A DNA stretch of 10,751 nt from Bacteroidota bacterium (GTDB lineage Bacteria > Bacteroidota > Bacteroidia > J057). Of this stretch, positions 6,084 through 10,751 are shown piece after piece. The notes below the pieces were generated by a model. The model made no database searches. It saw nothing but the letters and a program-made list of their open reading frames with translations, and was not told where the DNA came from. Both the position numbers and the translations under genes were made by a program. The stretch covers positions 1 to 10,751 of the forward strand of contig CAUJFT010000090.1 in NCBI GenBank assembly GCA_963169475.1, written 5' to 3'. Each line of letters begins with the position of its first letter. Within the stretch, counting starts at the first letter, position 1.

Positions 6084-9000
6084 TCAACGTATTAACGTAA
6101 CCGTACCCGTTTTTGTTTTCTTTTCACCACTAATACTAATCACCTCAACGGTAAATACATAAACTCCTTCCGGAGCATCTTGCCCTTTTATTTTACCGTT
6201 CCACCCCTCATTGATATTTTGGCTCTCAAAAATTTTGCTTCCTTGCCTATCAAAAATGAAAAGATTAAATTTTTCGGCAAAACCTCCTTTAATGATAAAA
6301 ATATCATTTACGTTATCGCCATTAGGAGTAAATATTGTGGGAATAAAGACAAAAGGTTCCAAGGCTCCACATGCCTCATTTGACATGCTTATCGCTTTAC
6401 CACCGTTTTTCTCTACTGCAATGATGCGATAGCAGTTTTTAGAAGAGGAGAAGCGAACCTCATCATCAACATAGTTCAAGGTCGCACCATTTGTACTATC
6501 AATCGTTACCCATTGCTGCCCAGCTTCATCGTATAATACTATTCGGTATCTTAGCACTCCGTTTAGCCATTCTTGATAAGGAGTCCAAGTAAGGTTAATT
6601 GCGCCGGTTGTTGAGACTACTTGAAGCAACATATTTTGTCCTTTTCTACCCGCCTCCACTACATTTCCGCAACTATCCATTCCGGTAAGCATATAAGAAT
6701 ATACCTGTTCACTGATTGATACATTTACGTCCTGATAGTGAGTAGAGTCCGTTGCGGGTATATTGGCAATTTGCGTGAATGCCCCACTTCCCAAAGGGGT
6801 TTCTCTTGATAGAATATAATGAGATAAGTATTTAAGGTTTGCAGGTTTATTCCAATTTATTCCAATACTATTGTTGTTTTCAACGGTAACGTTTTTAATA
6901 TGTAAAAGCGGATTTATGGCAATGTCCGGCGTATTAGTAGTTGTATCACTCCAGCTATTGCGTCCAGTTTGTGCTTGAATCGCCTCAACCCTATAGGTTC
7001 TCGGTTCATGACACCGTATTGTAGTGCTGTCCGTAAAAGTAAGCTCCGGTGCATTGGCGGGGATAGTGCCTAAAAGCGTAACATTAGTGGTATCATAATC
7101 ATTCACCCTGTATAGGTTGTAGTTACTCACATTTCCGGAAACCCACCCTGTATAGGGAGTCCATGTTAGTTTTATGGCACCGTTCAGCGGGATAGACGAA
7201 ACATTGATAGGTGTATGCGCATTAGAATTGGCTGAAAATGCACCACACCCATTTTCAATTTGTACTACATAACGATACGTATTATCGAATGTGCTAACCG
7301 TATTATCTGTAAAATTTAGTACATTGATGTCGGTTTCTGTTCCTATTATAGTGTAGCTTCCGGCGTTATTAGTTTCTCTCAAAAATACATATTTCACAAA
7401 ATCTCCGGTTAGATTATTGTACTTTCCATAGTTAAGATTGATTTCATTGTCTGATAAAACGGAAGTACGAAGTAAAGCAACCGGGGTTGGTGGAATATTT
7501 TCAACAATAGCAACATAATCAGGCTTAAGCATGGTGTCTTTACATCCGTTAGCATCTGTAGCGATAAGCATAATATCATAAAAACCCGTAGTAGAATAAT
7601 TTTCACTAATACTATTGGAAGGGAAAGAGGAGGTTAGCCCAGAGGTAATCCCCGTATTCCATTGTAAATCTGTAATGGCGGCATCTCCAGCTTGCGTTAT
7701 GCTTGTAAAGGTTGCCTGCCCGGGTACACAAATGATGGTATTATCCGCTGTAAATTCGGCTGTGGCAGGGTTCCATATTATGACAGAATCGGACGGGGGC
7801 ATTAAAACCGTGCAATTCTGGTCATTTTTAATCTGAATCTGTGGAAAATAAACACCTGGTAAACTATACGTTGCAGACGTATTTTGACCAATTACTGTAC
7901 CGGGATTCCCTCCATTAGTTATCCAGCGATATTCTATAATATTATCTGCGGAGGTATTCGTAGCTTGGAGGCTTACTGGCGCAAAGGGGCAGGCAGTCGA
8001 GGGAGTAATATTTATTGAGGCTGTAGGACCGCCAATAGTAATTAGATCCGTTTTTATTACTGTATCCTTACAGCCTGCCGCCGAAGTAATGTACAAGGTG
8101 GTAGAGAAAGTACCTGGTACAAAATAAGGATAAGTGGGAGAATATTGAGTGGAAACACCAGGGTTAAAGTACCACATACAAGCCGTGAGTTGATTCACTA
8201 CATGAGCAGAATTAATAATGGGACTATAGGTAGAAAATAGAGGGGGACAATTTAATCCCGTATTATCCACAGTAAACTCTGCTTCAAAAGGAGAGATGGT
8301 AATATATGCTGGAAGGTTTATACTATCCTTACACCCCAGATTATCTGTAACAGAAAGAGATACTCCATATACTCCATTGGAGGTATAGGAATAAGAAGGG
8401 TTTGTAAGGTTAGGGGCTTGTTGAGAAAAAGGTCCATAGTTCCAGTTATACACGAGTCCAACTCCGGGTATATCCGTAGAAGTACTTACGAAGTTCACAG
8501 GGTTACCTATACAGTTTACCGGATAATCGGCATTGAAAGCGGCTACTGGATGCCCAATCGTAACCATTGCAGGAAAGGCGGTGCTTACCACACACCCATT
8601 TGCATCAGTAACGGTGAGAGTAACTGTCTGCGCTCCGTCATTAGTATAGGTATGAGAGGGTGTTTGCCCGGAGCCGGTATTCCCATCTCCAAAATCCCAA
8701 TCCCAAGACGTAATAGGAGTATTGGGGGGGGTAATGCTCCCAATACTACCGGTAAAAGTTACGGATGGCATAGGAAAGCAGCCCTTATCATCACTAACCA
8801 TAGCGTTGATTGTGGTGGGTCCTGTGATATTTAGTGTTTGGGTAAAAGTGTCTTGACAAAGATTCTGGTTGCCATTTACAATTAATGATACTAAATATAT
8901 ACCCGGCGTGTTATAGATATGAAACGGTTGTGCCAACAAGGAGGTATTATTGGCTGGTCCGGAAGCGGGGTCTCCAAAGTTCCACGCATAATTAAGCCCT

Positions 9001-10751
9001 GCCGGAATATCTGGAATGAAATTTACTGTAGCTCCGGCACATATACCCGAAGTAGCCGGAGGGAAAGTAGTAAAGTCTGCCTTCACGTTTCCTATGAATA
9101 AATTTATCGTTTGAGTATTTGTGCAATTATTTCCTCCCGTTACGGTGTAGCTTACTGGGTAAGTACCGGAGGTAGTATAGGTTTGAGCAGGAGGAGTGCA
9201 ACTTGTACTTGTTTGCCCATTACCAAAATTCCACGAGCAGGTAGCAGCAGCACCTCCAAAAACACTATCCGTAAAGGTTACAATTGCAGGAGTAGAACAA
9301 ACTACACTAGGTGTTACATTAAAGGCGGCTACCGGACCCGAAACTATAAACTGATTGTTTTTCTTTACCGAATCCTTACAACCGTTATTGTTCATAATTA
9401 GTGTTACATTGAACGTCCCTACATTATTAGTAATCCAATTACCATTACAATTGGTTGAATATCCCATTATCGTACTTCCTACGGCATACTTCCATTGAGC
9501 AGTAACGCCTGTTGCTCCGCTGCAAGCCGGTTGTGAGTTATTCAAAAATGAAACTTGGGTACCTGCACACATTGGAGAGGCGGCATTAAGGAAGAAATCT
9601 ACATTTTGCATGGACCCTCCTACTTTTACACAATTACTACAGGTATAGTTATCTGTACACCCATCTGCGTTGGTAATAGTAAGGCTTACATTATAGTTCC
9701 CAATCGCACTATACGAAACGCTAGGGTTAGGCAAAGTGGAAGAGGCTGGTGTTCCGCCCGGAAATGCCCAACTATAACTTACAATAGGAGAGCCTCCGCT
9801 ATAACTGGTAGAAGTAAACGTTACGGACTGTCCGGTGCACAAATTGGCGGTAGCCGTACCTTGATTATTTTGGAAGGAGGCATCTGGTTGAGCCACCATT
9901 ACCAAGTCAGGCAAGACGGTGATACTATTACAACCAGCAAGGTTGGTGGCATTGATTGTAATATCGTATGTACCTAAATTATTAAAGGTCATATTATAAG
10001 AGGTCTGGGAAGCCTGTACGATGCTTACCCCTCCAGGGGGAGAGGCAGTAATTCCCAGATTGAGGGGACTACCACTATTGACGGTGAGTTGGGTAAGGAA
10101 GGGTGTTACGCAACCGGAGGAGTCACTAATGGTTGTGGTAAAAGAAGGTCCCTGGTCGACGGTGAGTAGAAAAGACTGGCTAACGGTACACCCACCAAAG
10201 GTAAAGTCCACATTTACGGTTTGATTTCCTGCGGATATAAAAGTAAAGTCCACCGAATTGCCAGAGCCGGAGGCGGGAGAGGCTCCCGTTGCTGTCCATG
10301 AATAGGTCATACCCGTAAAAGGGGTAGCCGTAAAATTAATCGGGATATTTACGCAAGGAGTGGTGTCTGAGATAATGACTTGAGGAGTATTAAACCCTAT
10401 AGTAACTCCATTACTTAAGAGGAAAGTATCTATACACCCTGACGGACTTGTTACAATATGAATAATGGAGAAAGTGCCTGTTCCCATATAATTATGAGTT
10501 GGATTGGGCTGGCTACTATTGTTATTTGCCCCACTTGTAGGGTCTCCAAAATCCCAAAGATGGGTACTTCCCGCAGGTGTATTTCCTTGTGTCCATGCGA
10601 ATGTAGCCGTAATAGGAGGGTTACATGAACCTATTGGGTAGCTAACCGTAAAATCGGCTACCGGCTTTTTTTCTACATTAACATATTGGGTTTTCGTTTC
10701 TGTACCCGTACATCCATTCGCGTCTCCAACGAGTAGGGCTATATCATATAG
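6084..10751 (-). CDS. Giant secreted PKD/FnIII protein with type IX secretion C-terminal domain, 5' end outside
   Basis: The - strand frame is open from the window edge (10751) to the TGA at 6084-6086, giving 1,555 visible residues; the ATG at 10487 is internal, because PKD sequence (WDFGDPTSG) continues upstream of it. From the N-terminal side there is the tail of one module, then about twelve PKD/Ig-like modules of roughly 85 residues (7500-10751). The clearest has WDWDFGDG followed by HTYTNDGAQTVTLTVTDANGC. Next come about four fibronectin-III-like modules (about 6357-7497), two of them with LTWTPY. The last 90 residues (6087-6356) form a gliding-motility-associated CHU_C domain, starting near PTIFTPNGDNVND and ending GTVTLIR, which directs export and cell-surface attachment through the type IX secretion system. 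Most PKD modules carry two spaced cysteines, suggesting disulfides. It is likely a surface adhesin or stalk-like protein; no enzyme domain is visible. The signal peptide would be outside the window. Confidence 0.93.
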   Translation of the reverse strand, partial: LYDIALLVGDANGCTGTETKTQYVNVEKKPVADFTVSYPIGSCNPPITATFAWTQGNTPAGSTHLWDFGDPTSGANNNSSQPNPTHNYMGTGTFSIIHIVTSPSGCIDTFLLSNGVTIGFNTPQVIISDTTPCVNIPINFTATPFTGMTYSWTATGASPASGSGNSVDFTFISAGNQTVNVDFTFGGCTVSQSFLLTVDQGPSFTTTISDSSGCVTPFLTQLTVNSGSPLNLGITASPPGGVSIVQASQTSYNMTFNNLGTYDITINATNLAGCNSITVLPDLVMVAQPDASFQNNQGTATANLCTGQSVTFTSTSYSGGSPIVSYSWAFPGGTPASSTLPNPSVSYSAIGNYNVSLTITNADGCTDNYTCSNCVKVGGSMQNVDFFLNAASPMCAGTQVSFLNNSQPACSGATGVTAQWKYAVGSTIMGYSTNCNGNWITNNVGTFNVTLIMNNNGCKDSVKKNNQFIVSGPVAAFNVTPSVVCSTPAIVTFTDSVFGGAAATCSWNFGNGQTSTSCTPPAQTYTTSGTYPVSYTVTGGNNCTNTQTINLFIGNVKADFTTFPPATSGICAGATVNFIPDIPAGLNYAWNFGDPASGPANNTSLLAQPFHIYNTPGIYLVSLIVNGNQNLCQDTFTQTLNITGPTTINAMVSDDKGCFPMPSVTFTGSIGSITPPNTPITSWDWDFGDGNTGSGQTPSHTYTNDGAQTVTLTVTDANGCVVSTAFPAMVTIGHPVAAFNADYPVNCIGNPVNFVSTSTDIPGVGLVYNWNYGPFSQQAPNLTNPSYSYTSNGVYGVSLSVTDNLGCKDSINLPAYITISPFEAEFTVDNTGLNCPPLFSTYSPIINSAHVVNQLTACMWYFNPGVSTQYSPTYPYFVPGTFSTTLYITSAAGCKDTVIKTDLITIGGPTASINITPSTACPFAPVSLQATNTSADNIIEYRWITNGGNPGTVIGQNTSATYSLPGVYFPQIQIKNDQNCTVLMPPSDSVIIWNPATAEFTADNTIICVPGQATFTSITQAGDAAITDLQWNTGITSGLTSSFPSNSISENYSTTGFYDIMLIATDANGCKDTMLKPDYVAIVENIPPTPVALLRTSVLSDNEINLNYGKYNNLTGDFVKYVFLRETNNAGSYTIIGTETDINVLNFTDNTVSTFDNTYRYVVQIENGCGAFSANSNAHTPINVSSIPLNGAIKLTWTPYTGWVSGNVSNYNLYRVNDYDTTNVTLLGTIPANAPELTFTDSTTIRCHEPRTYRVEAIQAQTGRNSWSDTTTNTPDIAINPLLHIKNVTVENNNSIGINWNKPANLKYLSHYILSRETPLGSGAFTQIANIPATDSTHYQDVNVSISEQVYSYMLTGMDSCGNVVEAGRKGQNMLLQVVSTTGAINLTWTPYQEWLNGVLRYRIVLYDEAGQQWVTIDSTNGATLNYVDDEVRFSSSKNCYRIIAVEKNGGKAISMSNEACGALEPFVFIPTIFTPNGDNVNDIFIIKGGFAEKFNLFIFDRQGSKIFESQNINEGWNGKIKGQDAPEGVYVFTVEVISISGEKKTKTGTVTLIR
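8724..8731 (-). repeat. C8 homopolymer tract inside the surface-protein gene
   Basis: Eight consecutive G on the + strand (C on the coding strand) encode the Thr-Pro-Pro part of SITPPNTP in one of the PKD modules. Loss or gain of one base would shift the frame and remove the C-terminal secretion domain. The frame is intact here. Confidence 0.9.

Noticed and set aside
5965..6162. + strand 65-codon frame
   Set aside because: Its second half overlaps the 3' end of the secretion-domain gene, and the peptide has no recognisable features.
10485..10487. Start codon of the surface protein
   Set aside because: The frame continues without a stop to the window edge and encodes PKD sequence upstream of this ATG.

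Overview
The window looks like a chromosomal segment of a Bacteroidota bacterium. Three things point there. The giant surface protein ends in a gliding-motility-type (CHU_C / type B) C-terminal domain used by the type IX secretion system, which is largely confined to that phylum. Rho carries a long charged insert between its N-terminal helical domain and its RNA-binding domain, as is usual in the phylum. QueE has the CHWCDVKESW form of the radical-SAM motif that I associate with Bacteroidota. Start codons generally lack a strong Shine-Dalgarno sequence. I cannot name a genus.

Left part, + strand (1-3401). The window opens inside a PhoH-family ATPase, whose N-terminus is outside. After a 143-base gap that can fold into alternative hairpins come three closely spaced genes that probably form one operon: queE (7-deazaguanine/queuosine precursor synthesis), tag (3-methyladenine DNA glycosylase I) and a GT-B glycosyltransferase. 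The spacings are 26 and 5 bases. The gene functions are unrelated to one another, so this looks like a housekeeping cluster held together by position rather than by pathway.

Middle, - strand (3465-5258). The transcription terminator Rho converges on the glycosyltransferase. Between them lies a 14-bp inverted repeat whose second arm begins inside the glycosyltransferase stop codon. Rho is 597 residues long against about 420 in E. coli. The extra length is a K/E/P-rich, probably disordered segment that includes three in-frame copies of an 8-residue repeat.

Gap (5259-6083). About 825 AT-rich bases hold no convincing gene. On the - strand I see a Bacteroidota-type -7 box followed by a small palindrome. 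Two hairpins lie further toward rho, the nearer one about 30 bases before its start codon. This is best read as a long, structured rho leader.

Right part, - strand (6084-10751). The 3' portion of a very large secreted protein is visible: at least twelve PKD/Ig-like modules, then about four fibronectin-III-like modules, then the type IX sorting domain. It has no stop up to the window edge, so its N-terminus and signal peptide lie outside.

I see no mobile element, CRISPR array, tRNA or rRNA. The genes are recognisable families. The points most worth a second look are the repeat-bearing disordered segment of Rho, the structured rho leader, the hairpins before queE, an uncommon Asp at the base-recognition position of Tag, and a C8 tract inside the surface-protein gene.
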